From: Pseudomonas huaxiensis
Lineage (GTDB): Bacteria; Pseudomonadota; Gammaproteobacteria; Pseudomonadales; Pseudomonadaceae
NCBI RefSeq assembly: GCF_003231275.1
Contig: NZ_QKVL01000021.1
Coordinates: 1 to 64,000, forward strand
Length of the DNA stretch: 64,000 bases
Reading direction: 5' to 3'
This document shows, piece after piece, positions 16,354 through 25,147 of this stretch. Numbering within the stretch: the stretch's first letter is position 1; the number at the start of each line of letters is the position of its first letter. The notes below the pieces were generated by a model. That model ran no database searches. It had not been told where the DNA came from and worked only from the letters and a program-made list of their open reading frames with translations. Both the position numbers and the translations under genes were made by a program.

Positions 16354-16443
16354 GAGGCTTCCTTAACTATGCGGGCTATCCGTGATGCGCTGGCGGGGCA
16401 TTCCTGTTCCGGCGCCAGTACAAGCCTAAACAAGGAAACGCCC

Positions 16444-17502
16444 ATGAGCGCCAGCGCAACTGCAACGCTTCGTCACGACTGGTCCCTGGCCGAAGTCAAA
16501 GCCCTGTTCCAACAGCCGTTCAATGACCTGCTGTTCCAGGCGCAGAGCGTGCACCGGGCGCATTTCGACCCCAATCGCGTACAGGTCTCGACGCTGCTGT
16601 CGATCAAGACCGGCGCCTGCCCGGAAGATTGCAAATATTGTCCGCAGTCCGGTCACTACAACACCGGGCTGGAAAAACAGAAGCTGATGGAAGTGCAGAA
16701 GGTGCTGGAAGAGGCCGCCCGGGCCAAGGCCATCGGCTCCACCCGTTTCTGCATGGGCGCGGCGTGGAAGCATCCGTCGGCGAAGGACATGCCCTACGTC
16801 CTGCAGATGGTCAAAGGGGTCAAGGCCCTGGGCCTGGAAACCTGCATGACCCTGGGCAAGCTCGACCAGGAGCAGACCGTCGCCCTGGCCGATGCCGGGC
16901 TGGATTACTACAACCACAACCTTGATACCTCGCCGGAGTTCTACGGCAGCATCATCACCACCCGTACCTACAGCGAGCGCCTGCAGACGCTGGCCTATGT
17001 GCGTGACGCCGGGATGAAGATCTGCTCGGGCGGGATCCTCGGCATGGGCGAGTCGCTGGACGATCGCGCTGGCCTGCTGATCCAGTTGGCCAACCTGCCG
17101 GAGCACCCGGAATCGGTGCCGATCAACATGCTGGTGAAAGTCGCCGGCACGCCGCTGGAAAACGCCGAGGAGGTCGATCCGTTCGATTTCATTCGCATGC
17201 TGGCGGTCGCCCGTATTCTCATGCCGCAGTCCCATGTCCGGCTGTCTGCCGGCCGCGAAGCGATGAACGAGCAGATGCAGGCGCTGGCCTTCATGGGCGG
17301 GGCCAACTCGATCTTCTACGGCGAGAAACTGCTGACCACCGCCAACCCGCAGGCCGACAAGGACATGCAGCTTTTCGCACGCCTGGGCATCAAGCCCGAA
17401 GCCCGCGAAGAGCACGCCGACGAAGTGCATCAGGCCGCCATCGAGCAGGCATTGATCGAGCAGAAGAGCAGCGAGCTGTTCTACAACGCCGCGTCGGCCT
17501 GA
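16444..17502 (+). CDS. bioB: Biotin synthase
   Basis: Radical SAM enzyme that inserts sulfur into dethiobiotin, the last step to biotin. Of 352 residues; the SAM cluster motif is C59-x3-C63-x2-C66 (GACPEDCKYCPQSGHYNTG). YNHNLDTSPEFY and VAGTPL are conserved, and RLSAGRE contains the Arg that binds the auxiliary 2Fe-2S cluster. ATG 16444 follows the ribosome site AAGGAAA. First gene of bioBFHCD; the next gene starts 7 bp after its stop. A BirA-like operator lies about 100 bp upstream. Confidence 0.98.
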   Translation: MSASATATLRHDWSLAEVKALFQQPFNDLLFQAQSVHRAHFDPNRVQVSTLLSIKTGACPEDCKYCPQSGHYNTGLEKQKLMEVQKVLEEAARAKAIGSTRFCMGAAWKHPSAKDMPYVLQMVKGVKALGLETCMTLGKLDQEQTVALADAGLDYYNHNLDTSPEFYGSIITTRTYSERLQTLAYVRDAGMKICSGGILGMGESLDDRAGLLIQLANLPEHPESVPINMLVKVAGTPLENAEEVDPFDFIRMLAVARILMPQSHVRLSAGREAMNEQMQALAFMGGANSIFYGEKLLTTANPQADKDMQLFARLGIKPEAREEHADEVHQAAIEQALIEQKSSELFYNAASA

Positions 17503-17509
17503 GGCAGCC

Positions 17510-18682
17510 ATGAGCTTCGATCTCCGTGCGCGCCTCGAACAGCGGCGCGCCGCTGACCTGTACCGTCAGCGCCCGCTGCTGCAAAGCCCGCAGGGGCCGC
17601 AGGTAGTGGTGGACGGCCAGCCGCTGCTGGCCTTCTGCAGCAATGACTACCTCGGCCTGGCCAACCACCCCGACGTGATCGCCGCCTGGCGTGCCGGCGC
17701 CGAGCGCTGGGGTGTGGGCGGCGGCGCGTCGCACCTGGTGGTCGGCCACAGCACGCCGCACCATGAACTGGAAGAAGCCCTGGCCGAGTTCACCGGGCGC
17801 CCGCGGGCGCTGTTGTTCACCACCGGCTACATGGCCAACCTCGGCGCCATTACCGCGCTGGTGGGGCAGGGCGACATCGTTCTGCAAGATCGCCTCAATC
17901 ATGCCTCGCTGCTCGATGCCGGGCTGCTCAGCGGCGCGCGCTTCAATCGCTATTTGCACAACGACGGCGACAGCCTCGATAACCGCCTCGACAAGGCCGA
18001 AGGCAACACCCTGGTGGTCACCGATGGCGTGTTCAGCATGGACGGCGATGTCGCCGACCTGCCGGAACTGGTCAACCGCAGCCGCGAAAAAGGCGCCTGG
18101 CTGATGGTGGACGACGCCCACGGCTTCGGCACCCTGGGCCGTCGTGGCGGCGGCGTGGCCGAGCACTTTGGCCTGAGCCTGGAAGAGCTGCCGGTGCTGG
18201 TCGGCACTTTGGGCAAGGCGTTCGGTACGGCGGGTGCGTTCGTGGCCGGCAGCGAAGAACTGATCGAGTGTCTGATCCAGTTCGCCCGTCCGTACATCTA
18301 CACCACCAGTCAGCCACCGGCGCTGGCCTGCGCCACGCTGAAAAGCCTCAGTCTGCTGCGCGACGAGTACTGGCGGCGCGAGCATCTGGCAGCGCTGATC
18401 GCCCAATTCCGCGGCGGCGCCGAAGCGATCGGCCTGCAACTGATGGACAGCTTCACGCCGATCCAGCCGATCCTGATCGGCGATGCGGGACGCGCCCTCG
18501 CGCTGTCGCGGATGCTGCGCGAGCGCGGCCTGCTGGTGACGGCGATTCGCCCGCCCACCGTGCCCGCCGGCAGCGCCCGCCTGCGGGTGACCCTGACCGC
18601 CGCGCACAGCCCGGCGCAGGTGCAGCTATTGTTGAATGCATTGGCCGAGTGCTATCCGCTGTTGGAGCCTGTCGATGCGTAA
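17510..18682 (+). CDS. bioF: 8-amino-7-oxononanoate synthase
   Basis: PLP enzyme joining pimeloyl-ACP and alanine to give KAPA. Length 390 residues, full for the family. The PLP-binding Lys is K236 in VGTLGKAFGTAGAF; VDDAHGFGTLGRRG holds the Asp-x-x-His pair and FCSNDYLGLANHP the N-terminal signature. Second gene of the biotin operon, and it overlaps bioH by eight bases. Confidence 0.97.
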   Translation: MSFDLRARLEQRRAADLYRQRPLLQSPQGPQVVVDGQPLLAFCSNDYLGLANHPDVIAAWRAGAERWGVGGGASHLVVGHSTPHHELEEALAEFTGRPRALLFTTGYMANLGAITALVGQGDIVLQDRLNHASLLDAGLLSGARFNRYLHNDGDSLDNRLDKAEGNTLVVTDGVFSMDGDVADLPELVNRSREKGAWLMVDDAHGFGTLGRRGGGVAEHFGLSLEELPVLVGTLGKAFGTAGAFVAGSEELIECLIQFARPYIYTTSQPPALACATLKSLSLLRDEYWRREHLAALIAQFRGGAEAIGLQLMDSFTPIQPILIGDAGRALALSRMLRERGLLVTAIRPPTVPAGSARLRVTLTAAHSPAQVQLLLNALAECYPLLEPVDA

Positions 18683-19406
18683 CCATCTGATTCTGCTGTC
18701 GGGCTGGGGCTTGGGCAGTGCCGCGCTGGAGCCACTGGCGGCCAGCCTTCGGGCGCAGGACGCCGGCCTTCAGGTCGAGCTGGTGGCGTTGCCGGAATGG
18801 GTCACTGATGACCCGAACGTCTGGCTCGACAAGCTAGATCGACACTTGTCCAAGGACACCTGGCTGGGCGGCTGGTCGCTGGGCGGGATGCTTGCCGCCG
18901 AGTTGGCGGCGCGGCGCGGTGACCGTTGCTGCGGGCTGCTGACCCTGGCCAGCAACCTCAGCTTCGTCGCCCGTCCCGACTGGCCGGATGGTATGGCAGC
19001 GGACACTTTCGAGGCGTTTGTCGATGGTTGTCGGGGTCATACCTCGGTCACCCTCAAGCGCTTCAAGTCGCTGTGCAGCAAGGGCGCGCAGGAACAGAAA
19101 AGCATCCTGCGCCAACTGGAAGTCGGCGTGCCGGACACCGATCCTGTGCTGCTGGTGAATGGCCTGAAAATCCTCGGCCAACTGGACACTCGCGCGGCCC
19201 TGCAAGCCTACGGCGGACCGCAACTTCACCTGTTCGCCGGTGCCGATGAACTGGTGCCGGCCAAGGCCGCCCGGGCCCTCAGCGACTTGCTCCCGGATGT
19301 GGAAGTGGGGCTGGTGGAGGACGCCTCCCACGCCTTCATCCTCGAATACCCGCAAGACCTGGCCGCGGCCATCAAGACCTTCCTGCATGAGAGTGGCGAT
19401 GACTGA
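18675..19406 (+). CDS. bioH: Pimeloyl-ACP methyl ester esterase
   Basis: Alpha/beta hydrolase of 243 residues that removes the methyl ester from pimeloyl-ACP, ending the BioC-BioH route to the pimelate moiety. The oxyanion segment is LLSGWGLGSAALEP, the nucleophile elbow is GGWSLGGMLA, and the His of the triad is in EDASHAF with the Asp in FAGADELVP. ATG 18675 overlaps the bioF end, as expected for translational coupling; it also overlaps bioC by eight bases. Confidence 0.95.
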   Translation: MRNHLILLSGWGLGSAALEPLAASLRAQDAGLQVELVALPEWVTDDPNVWLDKLDRHLSKDTWLGGWSLGGMLAAELAARRGDRCCGLLTLASNLSFVARPDWPDGMAADTFEAFVDGCRGHTSVTLKRFKSLCSKGAQEQKSILRQLEVGVPDTDPVLLVNGLKILGQLDTRAALQAYGGPQLHLFAGADELVPAKAARALSDLLPDVEVGLVEDASHAFILEYPQDLAAAIKTFLHESGDD

Positions 19407-20223
19407 TCTATCCCTGCCGGGTTTGCCCGGCGCCTTGCCCGACAAGCGCCAGGTGGCCGCGTCGTTTTCCCGGGCCGCCGCCAGCTACGACAGCGTCGCC
19501 GAATTGCAGCGCGCGGTGGGTGGTCACTTGCAAGGGCTGCTGCCGAAGGACCTGCAGCCGCAGTGCTGGGTTGACCTGGGCAGCGGCACCGGTCATTTCA
19601 GCCGTCAGTTGCAGGTGCGTTATCCACAGGGGCTGGGTGTCGCCGTCGATATCGCCGAAGGCATGCTGCGCCATGCCCGTGAGGCGGGCGGCGCGCATTT
19701 TCATGTGGCCGGTGACGCCGAGCGGCTACCGCTGAGGGACGGTTGCGCGGGCCTGATGTTCTCCAGCCTGGCGGTGCAGTGGTGCGCGGACTTTCGCGCG
19801 GTGCTGAGCGAGGCGCGGCGCGTGTTGCAGCCGGGCGGCGTGCTGGCGTTCTCCAGCCTGTGCGTCGGCACACTGCATGAGCTGCGGGCAAGCTGGGAGG
19901 CGGTGGATGGGCTGGTGCATGTCAATCGCTTCCGCCGGCTCGAGGACTATCAGCGCCTGTGCGGCGAAAGCGGCCTTGAGGTGCTTGGGCTGCATGCACA
20001 ACCGCATGTCTTGCACTACCCTGATGTGCGCAGTCTGACCCATGAATTGAAAGCGCTCGGCGCGCACAATCTCAACCCCGGTCGACCCACCGGGCTGATC
20101 GGACGGGCGCGGATGCAGGGACTGTTGCGTGCTTACGAGCAGTTCCGCCAGCCGCAAGGCCTGCCGGCCACCTACCAGGTGGTGTACGGGGTTTTGCACA
20201 AGCCGCTGACAGAAGGGGAGTGA
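19399..20223 (+). CDS. bioC: Malonyl-ACP O-methyltransferase
   Basis: SAM-dependent methyltransferase that caps malonyl-ACP so that fatty acid synthase can extend it to pimeloyl-ACP methyl ester. Of 274 residues. KRQVAASFSRAAASYDSVAE is the BioC start, CWVDLGSGTGHFSRQL is motif I for SAM, and GDAERLPLRDGCAGLMFSSL is the post-II region. ATG 19399 lies inside the bioH end; the longer open frame in this register is a shadow of bioH. Confidence 0.95.
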   Translation: MTDLSLPGLPGALPDKRQVAASFSRAAASYDSVAELQRAVGGHLQGLLPKDLQPQCWVDLGSGTGHFSRQLQVRYPQGLGVAVDIAEGMLRHAREAGGAHFHVAGDAERLPLRDGCAGLMFSSLAVQWCADFRAVLSEARRVLQPGGVLAFSSLCVGTLHELRASWEAVDGLVHVNRFRRLEDYQRLCGESGLEVLGLHAQPHVLHYPDVRSLTHELKALGAHNLNPGRPTGLIGRARMQGLLRAYEQFRQPQGLPATYQVVYGVLHKPLTEGE

Positions 20224-20224
20224 C

Positions 20225-20905
20225 ATGGCCGCGGCCTATTTCATCGCCGGAACCGATACCGATGTCGGCAAGACCACCGTCGCCGCCGGCCTCTTGCACG
20301 CGGCGCAACTGGCCGGCCTCAGCACCCTCGGCGCCAAGCCGGTGGCCTCGGGCTGCGAAGTGACGCCCAAGGGCCTGCGCAACGCCGACGCCTTGGCACT
20401 GATCGCGCAGAGTTCGCTCAAGTTGCCCTACGAACAGATCAACCCCTTTGCCTTCGAGCCAGCCATCGCGCCGCACCTTGCCGCCCGCGAAGCCGATATC
20501 GAACTCAGCGTGCAGGGCCTGCTCGGGCCGATGCGTGACATCCTTGCTCAACAGGCGGATTTCACCCTGATCGAAGGTGCAGGCGGCTGGCGCGTGCCGC
20601 TGTCGCATCACGCCAACCTGTCCGACCTGGCGGTGGCGCTGAAGCTGCCGGTGATTCTGGTGGTCGGCGTGCGGCTGGGCTGCATCAATCACGCGCTGCT
20701 CAGCGCCGAGGCGATTGCCCGCGATGGCCTGCAACTGGCGGGCTGGGTGGCCAACATCATTGATTCGCGCACCTCGCGGCTCGAAGAAAACCTCGCCAGC
20801 CTCGCCGAGCGGCTGCCCGCACCCTGTCTGGGACGGATACCACGGCTCAAGCCGGCGAGCGCGGAAGCAGTGGCGGAGCATCTGCAGATCGACCTGCTGG
20901 ACTGA
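20225..20905 (+). CDS. bioD: Dethiobiotin synthetase
   Basis: ATP-dependent carboxylase that closes the ureido ring of dethiobiotin. Of 226 residues. P-loop FIAGTDTDVGKTTVAAGLL at the N-terminus, KPVASG for the conserved Lys, and LIEGAGGWRVPLS for the substrate and Mg segment. It begins two bases after the bioC stop and closes the operon. No bioA is in the cluster, as is usual in pseudomonads, where it lies elsewhere. Confidence 0.96.
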   Translation: MAAAYFIAGTDTDVGKTTVAAGLLHAAQLAGLSTLGAKPVASGCEVTPKGLRNADALALIAQSSLKLPYEQINPFAFEPAIAPHLAAREADIELSVQGLLGPMRDILAQQADFTLIEGAGGWRVPLSHHANLSDLAVALKLPVILVVGVRLGCINHALLSAEAIARDGLQLAGWVANIIDSRTSRLEENLASLAERLPAPCLGRIPRLKPASAEAVAEHLQIDLLD

Positions 20906-21055
20906 CGTGACCGTGCAGAAACTGGCCGGTCGCTAGCGGTTCTCTATTGCAGGGCAGGGTGCCATTAGTGTTTTTGACGGGCCTTTTGTGCCGACCTCTG
21001 CTTCAATAGCCATTGTATTGCCACTCTCGCCTTCAAGCTTTTTGGAGTATTTGAA

Positions 21056-21352
21056 ATGGAAATCTCGGGCAGTTCCGCATTCTATGCCGGCCTGGGCGCC
21101 ATTCAGGCCGGTCAGCACCGCGTCGATCAGGCAGCCAGCCAGATCGCCAACACGACCGTCGAGCGTGCCGTCACCAGCCAGTCCAGCGACTACCAGGCCG
21201 AGCGCCTGCGTTCGGTCGATCGCAGCCAGCAATTGGACCTGGCCACCAACACTGTTGAACAGGCCTTGGGCAAGCAACAGGTCGAACTCGGTGTCAAAGT
21301 GGCCAAAGCGTCGGACGAAATGCTCGGCACGTTGATCGATACCTACGCCTGA
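21056..21352 (+). CDS. Small protein resembling flagellar rod/motility proteins
   Basis: A 98-residue hydrophilic helical protein with no signal peptide or membrane segment. The N-terminal part, LGAIQAGQHRVDQAASQIAN, copies the pattern of flagellar rod and hook proteins (helix followed by S/N-x-IAN), and the C-terminus forms a second amphipathic helix (QVELGVKVAKASDEMLGTLI). This is the layout of the YjfB-type putative motility family. It stands alone between bioD and an acyl-CoA dehydrogenase, with ATG 21056 preceded by TGGAG. No flagellar gene is in the window. Function unknown. Confidence 0.75.
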   Translation: MEISGSSAFYAGLGAIQAGQHRVDQAASQIANTTVERAVTSQSSDYQAERLRSVDRSQQLDLATNTVEQALGKQQVELGVKVAKASDEMLGTLIDTYA

Positions 21353-21502
21353 GGCCCGCCGCTTCAGGCTTCATCTTTTCCCGATACCCTTTATTCATCA
21401 GCGCCTTGGCAATTGTGCCGGGCGTTCGGCTGCGTGTTTTCTACACTTTCTTGCAGGGTTTCATGCAAACGGAGGATGACAAAAGCGCCACCGGCAGGGT
21501 GC

Positions 21503-21531
21503 TTGACAAGCTTTCGGCGTAAACGTATGTT
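21503..21531 (+). promoter_or_regulatory. Sigma-70 promoter of the first acyl-CoA dehydrogenase gene
   Basis: TTGACA at 21503-21508, 17 bases, TATGTT at 21526-21531. Consensus -35 and good spacing; the palindrome at 21532 begins right after the -10. Confidence 0.7.
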
Positions 21532-21547
21532 TCAAACAACTGTTTGA
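21532..21547. promoter_or_regulatory. PsrA-type operator
   Basis: TCAAACA-AC-TGTTTGA is a perfect palindrome and contains CAAAC-N4-GTTTG, the form reported for PsrA, the fatty-acid-responsive TetR repressor of pseudomonads. Its place just after the -10 suggests repression of the dehydrogenase gene. Confidence 0.68.
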
Positions 21548-21626
21548 CCGAAAGCCGCCAAGAGCTGGTCGGTGTGTCGCGGTCTCTCCCACCCCATCCA
21601 GGATTCATCAGCAGAGGTTCATCGCT

Positions 21627-23432
21627 ATGCCTGAATACAAAGCCCCCTTGCGTGATATTCGTTTCGTCCGTGATGAACTGCTCGGCTATGAAGCGCACTA
21701 TCAGAGCCTGCCGGGTTGCCAGGACGCCACGCCTGACATGGTGGATGCCATCCTCGAGGAAGGCGCCAAGTTCTGTGAACAGGTATTGGCCCCGCTGAAC
21801 CGCGTTGGTGACCTGGAAGGCTGTACCTGGAGCGAGTCGGGCGTGAAAACCCCAACCGGCTTCAAGGAAGCCTACAAGCAGTTCGTTGAAGGCGGCTGGC
21901 CGAGCCTGGCGCATGACGTCGATCACGGCGGCCAGGGCCTGCCCGAGTCGCTGGGCCTGGCGGTCAGCGAAATGGTTGGCGAGTCGAACTGGTCCTGGGG
22001 CATGTACCCTGGCCTGTCTCACGGCGCGATGAACACCATCTCCGAGCACGGCACCCCCGAGCAGCAAGAGGCTTACCTGACCAAGCTGGTGTCTGGCGAA
22101 TGGACCGGCACCATGTGCCTGACCGAGCCGCACTGTGGCACCGACCTGGGCATGCTGCGCACCAAGGCCGAACCTCAGGCCGACGGTTCCTACAAAGTCA
22201 CCGGCACCAAGATCTTCATTTCCGCTGGTGAACACGACATGGCCGACAACATCGTCCATATCGTCCTGGCCCGCCTGCCCGATGCACCGGCCGGCACCAA
22301 AGGCATTTCCCTGTTCATCGTGCCGAAGTTCCTGCCGACTGCCGAAGGCACCATCGGTGAGCGCAACGCTGTTTCCTGCGGTTCCCTCGAACACAAGATG
22401 GGTATCCACGGCAACGCCACCTGCGTGATGAACTTCGACGCCGCCACCGGCTACCTGATTGGCCCAGCCAACAAGGGCCTGAACTGCATGTTCACCTTCA
22501 TGAACACCGCTCGCCTGGGTACCGCGCTGCAAGGCCTGGCCCACGCCGAAGTGGCCTTCCAGGGTGGCTTGAAATACGCTCGCGACCGCCTGCAAATGCG
22601 CTCGCTGACCGGCCCTAAAGCGCCGGAAAAGGCGGCTGACCCGATCATCGTCCACCCGGACGTGCGCCGCATGCTGCTGACCATGAAGGCCTTCGCCGAA
22701 GGCAACCGCGCCATGGTCTACTTCACTGCCAAGCAAGTGGACATCGTCAAGTACAGCCAGGACGAAGAAGAGAAGAAGAAAGCCGACGCACTGCTGGCCT
22801 TCATGACGCCGATCGCCAAGGCCTTCATGACCGAAGTCGGCTTCGAAGCCGCCAACCACGGCGTGCAGATCTACGGTGGCCACGGCTTCATCGCCGAGTG
22901 GGGCATGGAGCAGAACGTTCGCGACAGCCGTATTTCGATGCTGTACGAAGGCACCACCGGCATCCAGGCTCTGGACCTGCTGGGCCGTAAAGTGCTGATG
23001 ACTCAGGGCGAAGCGCTGAAGGGCTTCACCCGCATCGTTCACAAGTTCTGCCAGTCCCAGGAAGGCAACGAAGCCACCAAGGAATTCGTCGAGCCACTGG
23101 CCGCGCTGAACAAGGAGTGGGGCGAACTGACCATGAAGGTCGGCATGGCCGCCATGAAGGACCGCGAAGAAGTCGGCGCCGCCTCGGTGGACTACCTGAT
23201 GTACTCCGGCTACGCCTGCCTGGCCTACTTCTGGGCTGACATCGCCCGCCTGGCCGCCGAGAAACTGGCCGCCGGCACCAGCGAAGAAGCCTTCTACACC
23301 GCCAAGCTGCAGACTGCGCGCTTCTACTTCCAGCGCATCCTGCCGCGTACCCGCACTCACGTTGCCACCATGCTGTCCGGTGCGAACAACCTGATGGCGA
23401 TGGACGAAGCGAACTTCGGCCTGTCTTACTGA
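21627..23432 (+). CDS. Acyl-CoA dehydrogenase (FadE-like, PA0506 type)
   Basis: FAD enzyme for the first step of beta-oxidation. Of 601 residues, the long form with an extra C-terminal domain. It has the FAD/substrate segment GTMCLTEPHCGTDLGMLRTK, GTKIFISAGEHDMADNIVHI, and the C-terminal YGGHGFIAEWGMEQNVRDSR with IAMLYEGTTGIQ-like sequence giving the catalytic Glu region. Position after bioD matches P. aeruginosa PA0506, which I recall as a long-chain-preferring FadE. The PsrA-type operator and terminator frame it as a single transcript. About half identical by eye to the gene at 25148. Confidence 0.93.
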   Translation: MPEYKAPLRDIRFVRDELLGYEAHYQSLPGCQDATPDMVDAILEEGAKFCEQVLAPLNRVGDLEGCTWSESGVKTPTGFKEAYKQFVEGGWPSLAHDVDHGGQGLPESLGLAVSEMVGESNWSWGMYPGLSHGAMNTISEHGTPEQQEAYLTKLVSGEWTGTMCLTEPHCGTDLGMLRTKAEPQADGSYKVTGTKIFISAGEHDMADNIVHIVLARLPDAPAGTKGISLFIVPKFLPTAEGTIGERNAVSCGSLEHKMGIHGNATCVMNFDAATGYLIGPANKGLNCMFTFMNTARLGTALQGLAHAEVAFQGGLKYARDRLQMRSLTGPKAPEKAADPIIVHPDVRRMLLTMKAFAEGNRAMVYFTAKQVDIVKYSQDEEEKKKADALLAFMTPIAKAFMTEVGFEAANHGVQIYGGHGFIAEWGMEQNVRDSRISMLYEGTTGIQALDLLGRKVLMTQGEALKGFTRIVHKFCQSQEGNEATKEFVEPLAALNKEWGELTMKVGMAAMKDREEVGAASVDYLMYSGYACLAYFWADIARLAAEKLAAGTSEEAFYTAKLQTARFYFQRILPRTRTHVATMLSGANNLMAMDEANFGLSY

Positions 23433-23448
23433 TTGCTCTGCTGTACCG

Positions 23449-23484
23449 AAAAACGCCTGCCCTAACCGGCAGGCGTTTTTTTTT
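23449..23484 (+). terminator. Rho-independent terminator
   Basis: AACGCCTGCC-CTAACC-GGCAGGCGTT followed by a run of nine T, 20 bp after the dehydrogenase stop. Confidence 0.93.
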
Positions 23485-23517
23485 GTCTGCTGAAATCCTG
23501 TCGCCGCGGTTCGTCGT

Positions 23518-23590
23518 CCCGACCAGCCGGCTCTCACAAAGTCATCGGCAACCACCACCCTGTGGGAGCCGGCTTGCCGGCGATGAGGCC
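23518..23590. repeat. REP-type palindrome, degenerate left arm
   Basis: Left arm GACCAGCCGGCTCTCAC, right arm GTGGGAGCCGGCTTGCCGGC. Same family as the other GTGGGAG repeats here, with C and G changes in both arms that keep most pairing. Confidence 0.75.
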
Positions 23591-23733
23591 GGTTTGATCC
23601 AACAGATGAGGTTCAAGCTTCAGGCCATTGCTGCCGTTAAAGAAATTGACGTCAAAAATTTATCTATTTATGTGCATTGCCGATACAGTAGAGGCACAAT
23701 GACATTATCGATCTGCTGGATCGGAGAGTTCTC

Positions 23734-25017
23734 TTGTTCCGTTTTTCCGCTGTAAAAGTCAGTCACTTCCTTCCCGGCGCCTGCTTGCTGCTGTCCGGGC
23801 TCGCGGCCGCCTATGTACGGGACTTGTCGGTGTTCTTCACGTCGCTGTTCAACGTGCTGCCGACCCTGGTGCTGCTGCTCGGCGGCGCTTACTGCGCGGT
23901 GTATCGGCGTCAGCGCGAGCTGTTTCTGATGATCACCGTGTACATCGCCTACTACCTGCTCGACACCCAGACTGATTTCTATCGTGACAACGGTCGGGTC
24001 CGCGAAGATGCGGCGGTGGTGTTCCACCTCGTCTGCCTGCTGCTGCCGATCCTGTTCGCGCTGTTCGGCGCCTGGCAGGAACGCACTCACCTGTTCCAGG
24101 ACATGGTGGCCCGCTTCGCCGTGCTGCTGGCGGTGGGCAGTGTGGCGCTGGGCCTGGAGCAGAGTTACCCACAGGCATTGCTGGGCTGGTTGGCGGAGAT
24201 CCGCTGGCCGGCGTTGCACGGCAAGTGGATGAGCCTGATCCAGTTGTCCTACCCGGTGTTTTTCCTCGCCTTCGTCGTGCTGGTGGTGCAGTACCTGCGT
24301 GAGCCGCGGCCCCTGCACGCGGCGCAGATCATTGGCCTGATCGGCATTTTCTGGATGTTGCCGCAGACGTTCATCCTGCCGTTCACCCTGAACATCATGT
24401 GCAGCCAGGTGATGCTGATGATCGCCGCCGCGGTATCCCACGAGGCCTACCAGATGGCCTTCCGCGACGAACTTACCGGCTTGCCCGGTCGTCGGGCGCT
24501 GAACGAACGCATGCAGCGCCTGGGCCGCAACTATGTGCTGGCGATGACCGACGTCGACCACTTCAAGAAATTCAACGACACCCATGGCCACGATGTCGGG
24601 GATCAGGTGCTGCGCCTGGTGGCGAGCAAGCTGTCCAAGGTGACCGGCGGCGGCCGTGCCTATCGCTACGGCGGTGAGGAATTCGCCCTGGTATTTGCCG
24701 GCAAGACCATCGAGGAATGCATGCCGCACCTGGAAGCGGTGCGCGAGATGATCGCCAACTACGCCATCCAGTTACGCAACCAGGACAACCGCCCGCAGGA
24801 CGACCAGCAAGGCCGTCAGCGCCGTGGCACGGCGGGCGCCACCAGCGTTTCGGTGACCGTCAGTATCGGCGCCTGCGAGCGTCAGCCCGAGCACCGCGGC
24901 CCGGACGAAGTGCTCAAGTCCGCAGACCAGGCGCTCTATAGCGCCAAAGGCGCGGGGCGTAACTGTGTGATGGCCCATGGACAAAAAGACCGGCGTGGAG
25001 CGATGCGCGTGGCGTGA
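23734..25017 (+). CDS. Membrane-bound diguanylate cyclase (GGDEF)
   Basis: A 427-residue protein. The N-terminal half has about six hydrophobic segments (e.g. LPTLVLLLGGAYCAVY, FARFAVLLAVGS-like, LIGIFWMLPQTFILPF). The C-terminal half is a GGDEF domain: DELTGLPGRRALNER, MTDVDHFKKFNDTHGHDVGD, then the active motif GGEEF at residues 313-317. It should make c-di-GMP from GTP. No RxxD inhibitory site precedes GGEEF. The start is TTG 23734, with GGAG 8 bp upstream. It lies between two acyl-CoA dehydrogenase genes, where I recall another dehydrogenase (PA0507) in P. aeruginosa. Confidence 0.92.
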   Translation: MFRFSAVKVSHFLPGACLLLSGLAAAYVRDLSVFFTSLFNVLPTLVLLLGGAYCAVYRRQRELFLMITVYIAYYLLDTQTDFYRDNGRVREDAAVVFHLVCLLLPILFALFGAWQERTHLFQDMVARFAVLLAVGSVALGLEQSYPQALLGWLAEIRWPALHGKWMSLIQLSYPVFFLAFVVLVVQYLREPRPLHAAQIIGLIGIFWMLPQTFILPFTLNIMCSQVMLMIAAAVSHEAYQMAFRDELTGLPGRRALNERMQRLGRNYVLAMTDVDHFKKFNDTHGHDVGDQVLRLVASKLSKVTGGGRAYRYGGEEFALVFAGKTIEECMPHLEAVREMIANYAIQLRNQDNRPQDDQQGRQRRGTAGATSVSVTVSIGACERQPEHRGPDEVLKSADQALYSAKGAGRNCVMAHGQKDRRGAMRVA

Positions 25018-25147
25018 CCAGAACTGACTATATGGTCTCTTGATGACCCTATGTGTCGCAAAAGTTGTTGGGTTAGACTTTGGACCTTGGTTCTTAGTAC
25101 CGGTCCTACAATGGGATCGCCCACGACTCACGGTTTGAGAGGTTGCC

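Noticed and set aside
21441..23558. 705-codon minus-strand frame opposite the first acyl-CoA dehydrogenase
   Set aside because: Shadow of a well-conserved enzyme; the frame also runs across the promoter and the terminator.
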